Below, in pieces: positions 47,461-57,577 of a stretch of 64,000 nucleotides of DNA (position 1 is its first letter; each line of letters starts with the position of its first letter). The position numbers and the translations under genes were made by a program. The notes under the pieces were generated by a model, which saw nothing but the letters and a program-made list of their open reading frames with translations, searched no databases and had not been told where the DNA came from. The DNA is from Opitutaceae bacterium (GTDB taxonomy: Bacteria > Verrucomicrobiota > Verrucomicrobiia > Opitutales > Opitutaceae): the NCBI GenBank assembly GCA_003164715.1, contig PLTZ01000019.1:84419-148418 (forward strand), written 5' to 3'.

Positions 47461-50169
47461 TCAGCCGAGAACCGCCTTCAGGACCTTGCCCAGGTCGGTC
47501 ACGCGGTAGGGCTTCGTCAGGTAGCCGCAGAAGCCCATGTCGAGGTACTGCTTTGCCATCTCCTCGTTGTCATAGCCGCTTGAGACGATGGCGCGGACGT
47601 CGGGATCTAGGTCGCGCAGGACGGCGAAGGTCCCTTCGCCGCCGAGGCCGCCGATTACCGTGAGGTCCATGATCACCGCGTCGTACGGCCGGCCGATGTT
47701 CAGGTAGCGCTTGTAGAGCGTGATTGCGTCCTCGCCCCGCTTCGCGATGTCGAACTTATAGTCGAGGCTCTCCAGCATCGAGGCCGTCAGGCTGCAGATG
47801 TGCTCGTCGTCGTCCATGAAAAGGACGCGCCCGGTCCCGAAACGCAGCGACGGAGCGGGGCGCGCCTGAACGTCCACCGGCTGGTCGGCGAGGGGCAGGA
47901 ACACGCTGAAGACCGTGCCCTCCCCGACGGTCGACTGCAGTCCGATCTCGCCCCCGGACTTGCGCACGATCGAGAGCACCGTTGCCAGGCCAATGCCCGT
48001 CCCGTGCTTCTTCGTGGTGAAGAACGGGTCCCATATCCTCTCGACGTGCTCGGGCTTGATGCCGCTGCCGTTGTCACGCACCTCAAACTCGACGTAGTCG
48101 CCCTCGGGGAGAATCGCGATCTGGCCGGCGGCAAGATGGGCGTCCGCGGCCCTGAGCTGGATCCTCGCGTGGTGCGGGGCGGGCGGCATCGCCTGGAGCG
48201 CGTTGACGATGAGGTTCTGGAAGACCTGCAGGATCTGCGGGCGGTCCACCTTGACCGGCCCGGTGCCCGCCGGCGCCTGCACGGTGATCTCCGCCGTGGA
48301 TCCCGCGGAGGCGATCTTCACGGCGTCCTCGAGAATCTCCTTCGAGTCGCACACCGACACGACGCTGGAGCCGCCCTTGGCGGCCGTGAGCAGCTGCTTG
48401 GTGAGTCCCTTCGCGGCAAGGCACGCCTTCTCGGCGTCGGCCAGCTTGGAGATGTCGCGGTTGTCCTTCGCCAGCGACAGGCCGCCGAGAATCGTCGTCA
48501 GGAGGTTGTTGAAGTCGTGCGCGATCCCCCCGGCCAGGAGGCCAAGCGCCTCGAACCGGTTCGCCTTGATGAGCTCCTCCGGCGTAAGCCCCATCTCATC
48601 GGGGTTGCGGAAGACGATCACGACCCCTTGCGGCTTGGAGTCCGGGCCGTACGACGCCCGGGCGGTCCAGACGATGGGCAGCGGCTCCGAGCCGGCCACC
48701 ACCACGGACTGGTCGCTGATGAGGGGGAGGGGACCGTTCGCCGAGAGCGCCCGTTCCGCGGGGTTGTCGCTCGCCTTGCCGGTCTGGCGGCTCACGAGCG
48801 AGAAGACCTGGCTTAAGGGGCGACCGACGGCGCCGTCGACGGGAAGGCGCAGGAGCCGGGCGGCGGTCGGGTTGGCCAGGAGCACATTGCCGCCGGCGTC
48901 GGTCGCGATAACGCCCTCGGCCAGGGCGGCAAGCACCTCGTCATGGATGGCCTTTGTCACGGGGTCCGACGGCGCGGCGGGCTCCTTGCGGGTGCTGGGC
49001 GCGGCGTCGGCCGCGGCGTCCTCGGGCAGCGGGCAGGCGAATCCGACCACGCGCGAGAGGGTGCGCTTCCTCGTGAGGGTGCGGTGGATCCCGAGGATGG
49101 CGGGCAGGGATTTGCCGTCGCTCCTGCGCAGCTGCACGATCCTGGAGAAGGAAGACTGGCCGGGCGCCTGCGCCAGAAGCCACGCCTCGACGCCCCCGAG
49201 GCATTCGTCGGGCGGAAGCGCGTCGGAGAGCGCGGCGAGCCCGTTGGCCGGCGACCCCAGCCCGCCCACGAGCCGCAGCCACGCCTCGGAGAACCAGGGC
49301 TCGCCGCCTTTGAAATCGAGGTCGAACGCCGCCAGAGACCCCTCGTCGGCAAGCGCGCGGAGCCGCGCGTCGCTGGCCACACCCACCTCCTCCAGCTCCT
49401 TGCGCTCCGTCGCGTCCAGGTGGATCCCGATCACGCGCTCAAGCTCGCCCGATGTGCTCACCAGCTGGAGGCCGACGCACTGGATCCAGGCCCAGTGCCC
49501 GAGCTTGTGCCTCATCCGGAAGTCCACGGCGAAGGGGCGCGCCCCCACCTTGAACTTGCGCCCCGCCTTGTCGGGCGCGGCGGCCGAGTCCTCGGGGTGG
49601 AGCAGGCCGAGCCACGCCTCGTACGTGTTCGGAAGCTCCGTATCCGCGTAGCCGAGCATCCGCTTCCACGCGGGCGAGTAGACGATGCTGCGCGCACGCA
49701 GGTTCAGGTCAAAGAAGCCGACGGGCCCCTTCTCGGCGAAGAGCCGCAGCGTGGCCGACTGGTCGTCCGCGTTGGCGGGCGGCGGCGGCCCCGACTCGAG
49801 CGGCGTTTCGATGACGACGATGTAGCCTCCGGCGGCGCCGATCGCCTTCTCCGCGCGCACGGCCATCGGGCGCGGCCCGCCCTCCCTCGGCTGAACGGAG
49901 AGGATCGCGCGCTTGTCGAGCATCGCGGCAAGCAGGATGTCCCACTGGGCCTCGAGCATCTCCGGCTCGTCGCTCACGATGTCGAGGGCGAAGAGCCCCG
50001 GGAAGAAGTCGCCGACGAGCTCGCCGGCGCCCGTCTGCCAGAGCTGCTTTGCCTCCTGGTTCGCCGAGACGACCTTGCCGGAGCTATCCAACATCAAGAC
50101 CGCGACGCGGGCCGTCTTCAGCCCTGCATTGGGTATCGTCAGTGGGGGTGGGTTGGAAGGGTCGCTCAC
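47461..50169 (-). CDS. PAS-domain hybrid sensor histidine kinase with C-terminal receiver domain
   Basis: PAS-like segments, GLLAGGIAHDFNNLLTTILGGLSLAK (HisKA), DNGSGIKPEHVERIWDPFFTTKKHGTGIGLATVLSIV (HATPase), RVLFMDDDEHICSLTASML...VIMDLT (REC). Confidence 0.93.
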   Translation of the reverse strand: MSDPSNPPPLTIPNAGLKTARVAVLMLDSSGKVVSANQEAKQLWQTGAGELVGDFFPGLFALDIVSDEPEMLEAQWDILLAAMLDKRAILSVQPREGGPRPMAVRAEKAIGAAGGYIVVIETPLESGPPPPANADDQSATLRLFAEKGPVGFFDLNLRARSIVYSPAWKRMLGYADTELPNTYEAWLGLLHPEDSAAAPDKAGRKFKVGARPFAVDFRMRHKLGHWAWIQCVGLQLVSTSGELERVIGIHLDATERKELEEVGVASDARLRALADEGSLAAFDLDFKGGEPWFSEAWLRLVGGLGSPANGLAALSDALPPDECLGGVEAWLLAQAPGQSSFSRIVQLRRSDGKSLPAILGIHRTLTRKRTLSRVVGFACPLPEDAAADAAPSTRKEPAAPSDPVTKAIHDEVLAALAEGVIATDAGGNVLLANPTAARLLRLPVDGAVGRPLSQVFSLVSRQTGKASDNPAERALSANGPLPLISDQSVVVAGSEPLPIVWTARASYGPDSKPQGVVIVFRNPDEMGLTPEELIKANRFEALGLLAGGIAHDFNNLLTTILGGLSLAKDNRDISKLADAEKACLAAKGLTKQLLTAAKGGSSVVSVCDSKEILEDAVKIASAGSTAEITVQAPAGTGPVKVDRPQILQVFQNLIVNALQAMPPAPHHARIQLRAADAHLAAGQIAILPEGDYVEFEVRDNGSGIKPEHVERIWDPFFTTKKHGTGIGLATVLSIVRKSGGEIGLQSTVGEGTVFSVFLPLADQPVDVQARPAPSLRFGTGRVLFMDDDEHICSLTASMLESLDYKFDIAKRGEDAITLYKRYLNIGRPYDAVIMDLTVIGGLGGEGTFAVLRDLDPDVRAIVSSGYDNEEMAKQYLDMGFCGYLTKPYRVTDLGKVLKAVLG

Positions 50170-51200
50170 AATGCGGCGCTATTCAGCCACTTTTGCACAC
50201 GATTTGCGAGAAAATCGATGAATGCAGGATGATCGTTCGGGCACATGATCTTTTCAAAATATTCTCCTCCAGCGGTTAAGAAAGTATCTCGTCCGGCCAT
50301 TGAAATCTCTTCTAGCGTCTCCAAACAGTCGGCTAGAAAGCTTGGGCAGACCACCAAGAGGCGCCTCACCCCTGCCTTCGGCAGGCGTGCAAGTTCGAAG
50401 TCGGTGAAGGGCTGCAGCCACGGCTCGCCGGCGAGGCGCGACTGGTAGGACATCGAGTACTTCGCGGGGTCGAGGCCGGCCCGGCGTGCGAACTCGGAGG
50501 TCGTGCGCACGCACTGGGCCCGGTAGCACGTCGCGTGGGCGGGCGAGCAGGTCGTGCAGCAGTCGGCTACCACCGTGCAGTGGGCGTGGGACGAGTCCGC
50601 CTTGCGCAGGTGCCTCTCCGGAATCCCATGGTAGCTGAACAGCAGGTGGTCGTAGGGTTTTGCGAGGAAGGGGGCGGCGACCGTGTGCAGCATCTCGATG
50701 TAGTCGGCATCCCCGAAGAACGGCTGGACGCAGCGGATCCGCAGGGCCGGGGCCTGCGAGGCCGCCTCCTCGTAGACGCGCGCGACGACGGTCTCCCACG
50801 AGGCCATCGCGTAGTGGGGGTATTGGGGAAAGAGGAGCACCTCGGTGCACCCGTCGGCGATGAGGGCCGCCAGCGCAGAGGCGATGGAGGGGTTTCCGTA
50901 CCTCATGGCGATGTGGACCTGCACGCCGGGCCCGAGGGCCTCGGCGAGCTTTCGCCTCACGCTTACCGAGGTCGCGACGAGCGGCGATCCCTCGCGGGTC
51001 CAGATCTTCGAATAGGCGTGGGCGGTGCGCTTGGGCCGCGTCGGCAGGATGATTCCCTCGAGCAGCAGGAAACGCAGGGGGGCCGGAAGATCGAGGACGC
51101 GCTCGTCGCCAAGGAACTCCCGCAGGTAGCGCCGGACGTCCGGCACGGACGTGGAGTCCGGCGACCCCAGGTTGACGACGAGAACGGCGCGCTTGTGCAT
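50166..51200 (-). CDS. hemH: ferrochelatase
   Basis: VLVVNLGSPDSTSVPDVRRYLREFLGDERVLD, LLFSYHGIPERH, YSMSYQSRLAGEPWLQPFT, CPSFLADCLETLEEI. Confidence 0.95.
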   Translation of the reverse strand: MHKRAVLVVNLGSPDSTSVPDVRRYLREFLGDERVLDLPAPLRFLLLEGIILPTRPKRTAHAYSKIWTREGSPLVATSVSVRRKLAEALGPGVQVHIAMRYGNPSIASALAALIADGCTEVLLFPQYPHYAMASWETVVARVYEEAASQAPALRIRCVQPFFGDADYIEMLHTVAAPFLAKPYDHLLFSYHGIPERHLRKADSSHAHCTVVADCCTTCSPAHATCYRAQCVRTTSEFARRAGLDPAKYSMSYQSRLAGEPWLQPFTDFELARLPKAGVRRLLVVCPSFLADCLETLEEISMAGRDTFLTAGGEYFEKIMCPNDHPAFIDFLANRVQKWLNSAAL

Positions 51201-51232
51201 GGGCCGATTTGACCCGCCTTGCGGCGCCCTCG

Positions 51233-51550
51233 TCAAGCCGCGCCTCGGCAGAATCGGATCAGGTGGATCAGGCTGTGCACGTTCTCAGGGGCGATCCGGT
51301 CGGTCACTACGGTCCGCGGATAGTTGCGCCCGACGTCGAGGCGGACCCCGTCCTCGGCGCCGGGCCGGACAAAATCCTCGACGAAATCCATGCCGCCGCG
51401 CGGCCGCATCCACCGGTAGTAGGGGTCCGGGTCGTCGGTCTCGATCAGGACGTCGTCCTTCAGGAAGACGCTGCAGTACAGGGTGAGGTCACGAAAGGAT
51501 GAGAACCACGTGGGCGGGTTCACCAGCTGGTCTCGGATTATGAGAGTCAA
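51233..51550 (-). CDS. hypothetical protein (105 aa)
   Basis: ORF between hemH and gpmI; MTLIIRDQLVNPPTWFSSFRDLTLYCSVFLKDDVLIETDDPDPYYRWMRPRGG...; no family recognised. Confidence 0.55.
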   Translation of the reverse strand: MTLIIRDQLVNPPTWFSSFRDLTLYCSVFLKDDVLIETDDPDPYYRWMRPRGGMDFVEDFVRPGAEDGVRLDVGRNYPRTVVTDRIAPENVHSLIHLIRFCRGAA

Positions 51551-51661
51551 TTTGCGGTCTCCTTGAATTCTTACTATCGTCGCGTTCTAGCAATAATCGG
51601 GCCGTTTTCGCGCCGCTGCGGTCGACACGCGCCCCCCGCTCGGTATTGTGAAGGCACCCAC

Positions 51662-53251
51662 ATGAGTTCACCGCGCAAGCCCGTACTTCTCGTGATCCGC
51701 GACGGATGGGGAAAGAACCCCCATCCCGAGCAGGACGCCTTCAACGCCACGGTTCTGGCCAAGAAGCCGTGCGACGACATGCTGCACGCCCGCTGTCCCG
51801 TCGCGCTCGTCAGGGCGAGCGGCCTCGACGTGGGCCTTCCGGACGGCGTCATGGGCAACAGCGAGGTCGGCCACGAGAACATCGGCGCGGGCCGGGTCGT
51901 CTACCAGGAGCTGGTCCGCATCAACAAGCTCTTCTCGGACGGCCTGCTCGCCTCGAACGGCGTCTGGCGCGGCGCGGTGGAGCGCCTCAAGGCGCGGGGC
52001 TCGAGGCTCCACCTGATGGGCATCGTCTCCGACGCCGGCGTCCACGGGATGCTGGAGCACCTCTACGGCATCCTGGCGCAGGCCAAGGCCGACGGGGTCG
52101 CCCCCGATCGCGTCTTCATCCACGCCTTCACGGACGGCCGCGACACGCCCCCCACGAGCGGGATCGGGTACGTGCGCCAGGTCGACGCGAAGTGCCGCGA
52201 GCTGGGGATCGGGACGATCGCCTCCGTGTGCGGCCGGTTCTGGGCGATGGACCGCGACAACCGCTGGGACCGGGTCGAAAAGGCCTATTCGCTGCTCACG
52301 GGCAGGAAGGTGGGGGCGACGGCGGCGAGCGCCGAGGCGGCGGTGCAGGCCTACTATGACAAGCCGCTCACGGCGACGCAGACCGGGGACGAGTTCGTGA
52401 CCCCGACCGCGATCGTCGGCAAGGACGGCAAGCCCCTGGGGTTCGTGACCGACGGCGATGTCGTCGTCTTCTACAACTACCGCGGCGACCGCCCGCGGGA
52501 GCTCACCAAGGCCTTCGTGATCGACGGGTTCAAGGACTTTGACCGCGGCCCGAAGCTCGACCTTTACTACGCCACGATGACCGAGTACGAGAGCGGGCTG
52601 CCGGTCCGGGTCATCCTCCCGAAGCTCGAGAAGCTCAAGAACATCCTGGGCGAGGTCGTCTCGAAGGAGGGCCTCTGCCAGTTCCGCTGCGCGGAAACCG
52701 AGAAGAACCCCCACGTGACCTTCTTCTTCAACAACTACAGGAAGGACCCGTTCCCGGGCGAGGACCGCGCCTGCCCGCCGAGTCCGAAGGTCGCAACGTA
52801 TGACCTGAAGCCCGAGATGTCGGCGGCCGACGTGACCCGGGTCGCGAAGGAGGCGATCCTCTCCGGCAAGTACGCCCTGATCGTCGTCAACTTTGCCAAC
52901 CCCGACATGGTCGGGCACACCGGCTCGCTCCCGGCGGCCGTGAAGGCGGTCGAGACGACGGACGCGTCGGTCGGGGAGCTCCTAAAAGCCCTCTCGCAGG
53001 TGGGGGGAAGCGCCGTCATCGGCGCCGACCACGGCAACTGCGAGCAGATGTGGGACCCGGTCAACAACGCCCCGCACACCTCCCACACGCTTAACCTCGT
53101 GGAGTTCTTCGTCGTCGGGGACGGCCTCGTGGCGGGCAGGACGCGCATGCGTGAGGGCGGGCGGCTTGCGGACATTGCGCCGACGGTCCTGCAGCTGATG
53201 GGGATCCCCAAGCCCGCCGAGATGACGGGCCAGTCGCTCATCCTGCCCTGA
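51662..53251 (+). CDS. gpmI: 2,3-bisphosphoglycerate-independent phosphoglycerate mutase
   Basis: VLLVIRDGWGKNPHPEQDAFN, GVMGNSEVGHENIGAGRVVYQELVRIN, HAFTDGRDTPPTSG, IGADHGNCEQMWD. Confidence 0.96.
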   Translation: MSSPRKPVLLVIRDGWGKNPHPEQDAFNATVLAKKPCDDMLHARCPVALVRASGLDVGLPDGVMGNSEVGHENIGAGRVVYQELVRINKLFSDGLLASNGVWRGAVERLKARGSRLHLMGIVSDAGVHGMLEHLYGILAQAKADGVAPDRVFIHAFTDGRDTPPTSGIGYVRQVDAKCRELGIGTIASVCGRFWAMDRDNRWDRVEKAYSLLTGRKVGATAASAEAAVQAYYDKPLTATQTGDEFVTPTAIVGKDGKPLGFVTDGDVVVFYNYRGDRPRELTKAFVIDGFKDFDRGPKLDLYYATMTEYESGLPVRVILPKLEKLKNILGEVVSKEGLCQFRCAETEKNPHVTFFFNNYRKDPFPGEDRACPPSPKVATYDLKPEMSAADVTRVAKEAILSGKYALIVVNFANPDMVGHTGSLPAAVKAVETTDASVGELLKALSQVGGSAVIGADHGNCEQMWDPVNNAPHTSHTLNLVEFFVVGDGLVAGRTRMREGGRLADIAPTVLQLMGIPKPAEMTGQSLILP

Positions 53252-53330
53252 CGGGCGGCGACCCCAAGAATCGGGTTGCCCCCGCCCCCTCCGGGCGGCT
53301 TCATCTCACGTTTACGTGACGACGGGACCC

Positions 53331-55130
53331 ATGAAACGCACCCACCATTGCGCGCAGCTCACGAAGGGCGACCTCGGGAGGACGGTCTCGCTATCCGGAT
53401 GGGTCGACTCGATCCGCGACCACGGCGGGATCATCTTCATCGACCTGCGCGACCGCAAGGGCTTGACCCAGGTCATGTTCGACCCGAAGGACAGCCCCGA
53501 GGTGAGCGAGCGGGCCGCCCGGCTCAAGCCCGAGTCGGTCGTGAGCGTCGCCGGCAAGGTCGTTCCCCGGCCGGAGGGCACCGTCAACGCCTCCCTGCCC
53601 ACGGGGGAGGTGGAGGTCGAGGCGACGGTGCTCGAGGTGCTCAATGTCGCGGAAACGCCTCCCTTCCCCCTGGATGACGCCGGGGGCGACAAGGTGAACG
53701 AGGACCTGAGGCTCACCTACCGGTACCTCGACCTGCGCCGCCCGAGGATGCGGCGCAACCTGGAGGTCCGGCACCGCGCGACCAAGTCGATCCGCGACTA
53801 CTTCGACTCGCAGGACTTCATCGAGGTGGAGACGCCCGCGCTCTTCAAGAGCACGCCCGAGGGCGCGCGCGAATACCTGGTCCCCTCCCGGATGCACCCG
53901 GGCCAGTTTTACGCTCTCTCCCAGTCCCCGCAGCAGTTCAAGCAGATCCTTATGGTCGCCGGGGTGGAGCGGTACTTCCAGATCGCCCGCTGCTTCAGGG
54001 ACGAGGACCTGCGCGCGGACCGCCAGATGGAGTTCACGCAGGTGGACGTCGAGGCCTCGTTCGTGGACCGCGAGGACATCTACGCGCTCTTCGAGGGGAT
54101 GCTCAAGAAGGTCTGGAAGGACGTCCTCGGCACCGACATCTCGACGCCGTTTCCGCGGATGCAGTTCACGGACGCGATGAACCGCTACGGCGTGGACAAG
54201 CCCGACCTGCGGTTCGCTCTGGAGATCCGGGATTTCTCGGAGACCTTCAAGGCGTCCGCCTTCAAGGTTTTCCAGGGGACGGTCGCCTCCGGCGGGGTCG
54301 TCAAGGCGCTCAACGCGAAGGGTCTCGCGGACCTCACCCAGGGCGAGCTGAAGAGCCTGGAGGAGATTGCGAAGAGCCTCGGCGCGAAGGGGCTCGCCTT
54401 CATCAAGGTCGAGGGGGGCGAATGGAAGGCGCCCATCGTGAAGTTCTTCTCGCAGGCCGAGAAGGAGGCGCTCACGCGCTCGCTCGAGATCGCCGACGGC
54501 GACATGGTTTTCTTCGCCGCCGCCCCCTGGGAGAAGGCCTGCGCGATCCTGGGGAGGATCCGGCTCGAGGCCGCGGCCCTCCTTCAGAAGCGGGGCAAGC
54601 TGGAGCTGCGGCCCGACGACTGGAAGTTCCTCTGGGTGGTCGAGTTCCCGCTGATGACCTACAACGAGGAGGAAAAGAGCTACGTCGCGACGCACCATCC
54701 GTTCACCGCGCCGGTTCCCGAGGACATCGGACTCATTGACTCAAATCCGAAGGCCGTCCGGGGGCAGCACTATGACGTCGTCCTGAACGGGATGGAGCTA
54801 GGCGGCGGTTCGATCCGCATCCACCAGCCCACGCTCCAGAAGAAGATCTTCGAGGAGGTCCTCAAGATTCCCGCGGACGTGGTGGAGAGCCGGTTCGGCT
54901 ACATGCTGCGGGCGTTCACCTACGGGGCCCCCCCGCACGGCGGCATCGCCTTCGGCCTGGACCGGATCGCGGCGCTGCTCTGCGGGACGACCAGCATCCG
55001 GGACGTGATCGCGTTTCCCAAGACGCAGAAGGGCCAGGACCTCATGGCGGCGAGCCCGACGCCGGTCACCGCGAGGCAGCTCAGGGAGCTGCATATCGCC
55101 GTCGTTGCGCCCGAGGCGCCCTTGGCATAG
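53331..55130 (+). CDS. aspS: aspartyl-tRNA synthetase
   Basis: MKRTHHCAQLTKGDLGRTVSLSGWVDSIRDHGGIIFIDLRDRKGLTQ, ARCFRDEDLRADRQMEFTQVDVE, GIAFGLDRIAALLCG. Confidence 0.97.
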   Translation: MKRTHHCAQLTKGDLGRTVSLSGWVDSIRDHGGIIFIDLRDRKGLTQVMFDPKDSPEVSERAARLKPESVVSVAGKVVPRPEGTVNASLPTGEVEVEATVLEVLNVAETPPFPLDDAGGDKVNEDLRLTYRYLDLRRPRMRRNLEVRHRATKSIRDYFDSQDFIEVETPALFKSTPEGAREYLVPSRMHPGQFYALSQSPQQFKQILMVAGVERYFQIARCFRDEDLRADRQMEFTQVDVEASFVDREDIYALFEGMLKKVWKDVLGTDISTPFPRMQFTDAMNRYGVDKPDLRFALEIRDFSETFKASAFKVFQGTVASGGVVKALNAKGLADLTQGELKSLEEIAKSLGAKGLAFIKVEGGEWKAPIVKFFSQAEKEALTRSLEIADGDMVFFAAAPWEKACAILGRIRLEAAALLQKRGKLELRPDDWKFLWVVEFPLMTYNEEEKSYVATHHPFTAPVPEDIGLIDSNPKAVRGQHYDVVLNGMELGGGSIRIHQPTLQKKIFEEVLKIPADVVESRFGYMLRAFTYGAPPHGGIAFGLDRIAALLCGTTSIRDVIAFPKTQKGQDLMAASPTPVTARQLRELHIAVVAPEAPLA

Positions 55131-55269
55131 CGTCTGCTAGCCGTCTATGTGCGTCCCTAGAGACCCTCGCCGCGCCCAACATGCCCTCCGTTCGGAACCC
55201 GTGCTTGCGCGAGCCCCCGCTGGACCCTAAGCTCCGTTTTCCGATTTGGTATCCAGAATCCCCAATTGA

Positions 55270-55608
<339 letters not shown>

Positions 55609-55610
55609 AG

Positions 55611-55642
55611 CGTCCGGCCGGCGGTCAGGCCGGCGTTTTTTT
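55611..55642 (+). terminator. intrinsic terminator of glnB (GC stem followed by T7)
   Basis: CCGGCC (55614-55619) pairs GGCCGG (55628-55633), then TTTTTTT; overlaps the 3' end of convergent thrS. Confidence 0.7.
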
Positions 55643-57538
55643 CCCTGAGAGCGAGCGCAGGCGGATCTCCTCCTGGATCCTCGGGAGGAACTGGTCGAAC
55701 GGCATGACGCCCTCGTCGCCCTTCGCGCGGCTGCGTATGCTCACGGACTTGGCCTCCGCCTCCTTGCCGCCGAGGACCAGCGTGTAGGGAACCTTCTCGA
55801 TCTCGGCCCGGCGGATCTTGGCCCCGAGCTTGTCGTTGTGCTCGTCGACCGAGGCCCGCACGCCGGCCTCCCTTAGCCGCGCCAGGAGCTCGCGGCTGTA
55901 GTCCAGCGTCTTCTCGCTCACGGGCACGAGGCGCACCTGCTCCGGTGAGAGCCAGACCGGGAAGTCGCCCGCGAAGTGCTCGATCAGCACCCCGCAGAAG
56001 CGCTCCATCGAGCCGAACGGCGCCCGGTGGATCATCACCGGCCGGTGCGGCTGGTTGTCGGCCCCGCTGTAAGTCAGGTCGAAGCGGATCGGCAGGTTGT
56101 AGTCCACCTGGACCGTGCCGAGCTGCCATTCGCGGCCGATCACGTCCTTGATGACAAAGTCGATCTTCGGTCCGTAGAACGCAGCCTCGCCCGGCTCCTC
56201 GGCGAACGGGACGCCGAGCGTCCTGGCCGCCTGGCGGCAGGCCTCCTCCGCCTTGTCCCAGTTCTCCTTCTGGCCCGTGTATTTCTTCGAGTCGGGGTCG
56301 CGCAGCCCGACCCGCACGCGGTAGTCGCTCATCCCGAGGGTCGTCAGGATGATCTTCACGAGCGAGAGGCACCCGAGGAGCTCCTGCGCGACCTGGTCCT
56401 CCGTGCAAAAGAGGTGGGCGTCGTCCTGGGTGAACCCGCGCACGCGCGTCATCCCGTTCAACTCCCCGGACTGCTCCCAGCGGTAGACCGTCCCGAACTC
56501 CGCCAGGCGCACCGGCAGGTCGCGGTAGGAGCGGGGCTGGGACGCGTAGATCTTGATGTGGTGCGGGCAGTTCATGGGCTTCAGCATGAAGCCCTCGATC
56601 AGCTGGTCGTCCGGCCTCACCCGGTCCGGGGTGATGGTCTCCCTGCCGGTGCGCTCGTTGATCTGCGCCGCGAGGCGCGACGAGACCGCGTCCAGCCTCA
56701 CCACCATCTCGGCGCACGAGCACCCTTCGCCGAGGATCCTGGCGAGCGACTCGTTCTCCACCACGGGCGTGAACTGCGACTCCTTGTAATAGGGGAAGTG
56801 GCCGGAGATCTTGTAGAGCTCAAGCTTGCCGATGTGGGGGGTGAACACCTGCGAGTAGCCCTGCTTGCGGAGCTCCTCGCTGATGAAGTTCTGCAGCTCC
56901 TGGCGGATGATGGAGCCGTTGGGCGTCCAGAGGATGAGGCCCTGGCCCACGTCCTCGTCGATGACGAAGAGCTTGAGGTCCCTGCCGAGCTTGCGGTGGT
57001 CGCGCTGCTTCGCCTGCTCCATCTGCTCGAGATACTTCGCGAGCTCGTCCCTGGACGGGAAGGCCGTGCCGTAGATGCGTTGGAGCTGCTTGTTCTTCTC
57101 GTCGCCCCGGTGGTAGGCCCCCGCGATCGAGAGCAGCTTGAACGCCTTCACCTTGGAGGTATAGCGCACGTGGGTCCCCGCGCACAGGTCCATGAACTCG
57201 CCGTTCTTGTAGAACGAGATCTTCTCGCCCTCGGGGATGTCGGCCAGCCGGCCGAGCTTGTAGCGCTCCTGGCCCCTGGACTTGACGATCTCCGCGGCCT
57301 CGTCGCGGGAGACCTCGCTGCGCAGAAACGGCTGGTTCTCGTCCACGACCTTCTTCATCTCGGCCTCGATCCTCGCGAGGTCCTCGGCCGTCAGCTTGTG
57401 GTCCAGGTCGATGTCGTAGTAGAAACCCGTGTCGGTCGGCGGCCCGATGTCGAGCTTCGCGTCCGGGAAGATGCGCAGGACCGCGGTCGCGAGGATGTGT
57501 GACGCCGAGTGGCGGAGTTCTTCGAGGGGAGTCATCAC
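55625..57538 (-). CDS. thrS: threonyl-tRNA synthetase (lacking N-terminal TGS domain)
   Basis: SASHILATAVLRIFPDAKLDIGPPTDTGFYYDIDL, LKPMNCPHHIKIYASQPRSYRDLPVRLAEFGTVYRWEQSGELNGMTRVRGFTQDDAHLFC, HRAPFGSMERFCGVLIEHFAG. Confidence 0.96.
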   Translation of the reverse strand: MMTPLEELRHSASHILATAVLRIFPDAKLDIGPPTDTGFYYDIDLDHKLTAEDLARIEAEMKKVVDENQPFLRSEVSRDEAAEIVKSRGQERYKLGRLADIPEGEKISFYKNGEFMDLCAGTHVRYTSKVKAFKLLSIAGAYHRGDEKNKQLQRIYGTAFPSRDELAKYLEQMEQAKQRDHRKLGRDLKLFVIDEDVGQGLILWTPNGSIIRQELQNFISEELRKQGYSQVFTPHIGKLELYKISGHFPYYKESQFTPVVENESLARILGEGCSCAEMVVRLDAVSSRLAAQINERTGRETITPDRVRPDDQLIEGFMLKPMNCPHHIKIYASQPRSYRDLPVRLAEFGTVYRWEQSGELNGMTRVRGFTQDDAHLFCTEDQVAQELLGCLSLVKIILTTLGMSDYRVRVGLRDPDSKKYTGQKENWDKAEEACRQAARTLGVPFAEEPGEAAFYGPKIDFVIKDVIGREWQLGTVQVDYNLPIRFDLTYSGADNQPHRPVMIHRAPFGSMERFCGVLIEHFAGDFPVWLSPEQVRLVPVSEKTLDYSRELLARLREAGVRASVDEHNDKLGAKIRRAEIEKVPYTLVLGGKEAEAKSVSIRSRAKGDEGVMPFDQFLPRIQEEIRLRSLSGKKTPA

Positions 57539-57577
57539 GGGAGAGAGGACGATGGACGTTGGGCCCAGAAAGCCAAG

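Noticed and set aside
55190-55212. Possible sigma-54 promoter (GG...GC) ahead of glnB in GGAACCCGTGCTTGCG
   Set aside because: GG to GC spacing is 11 rather than 10 nt and the TGGCAC core is poor; not reportable without an experiment.
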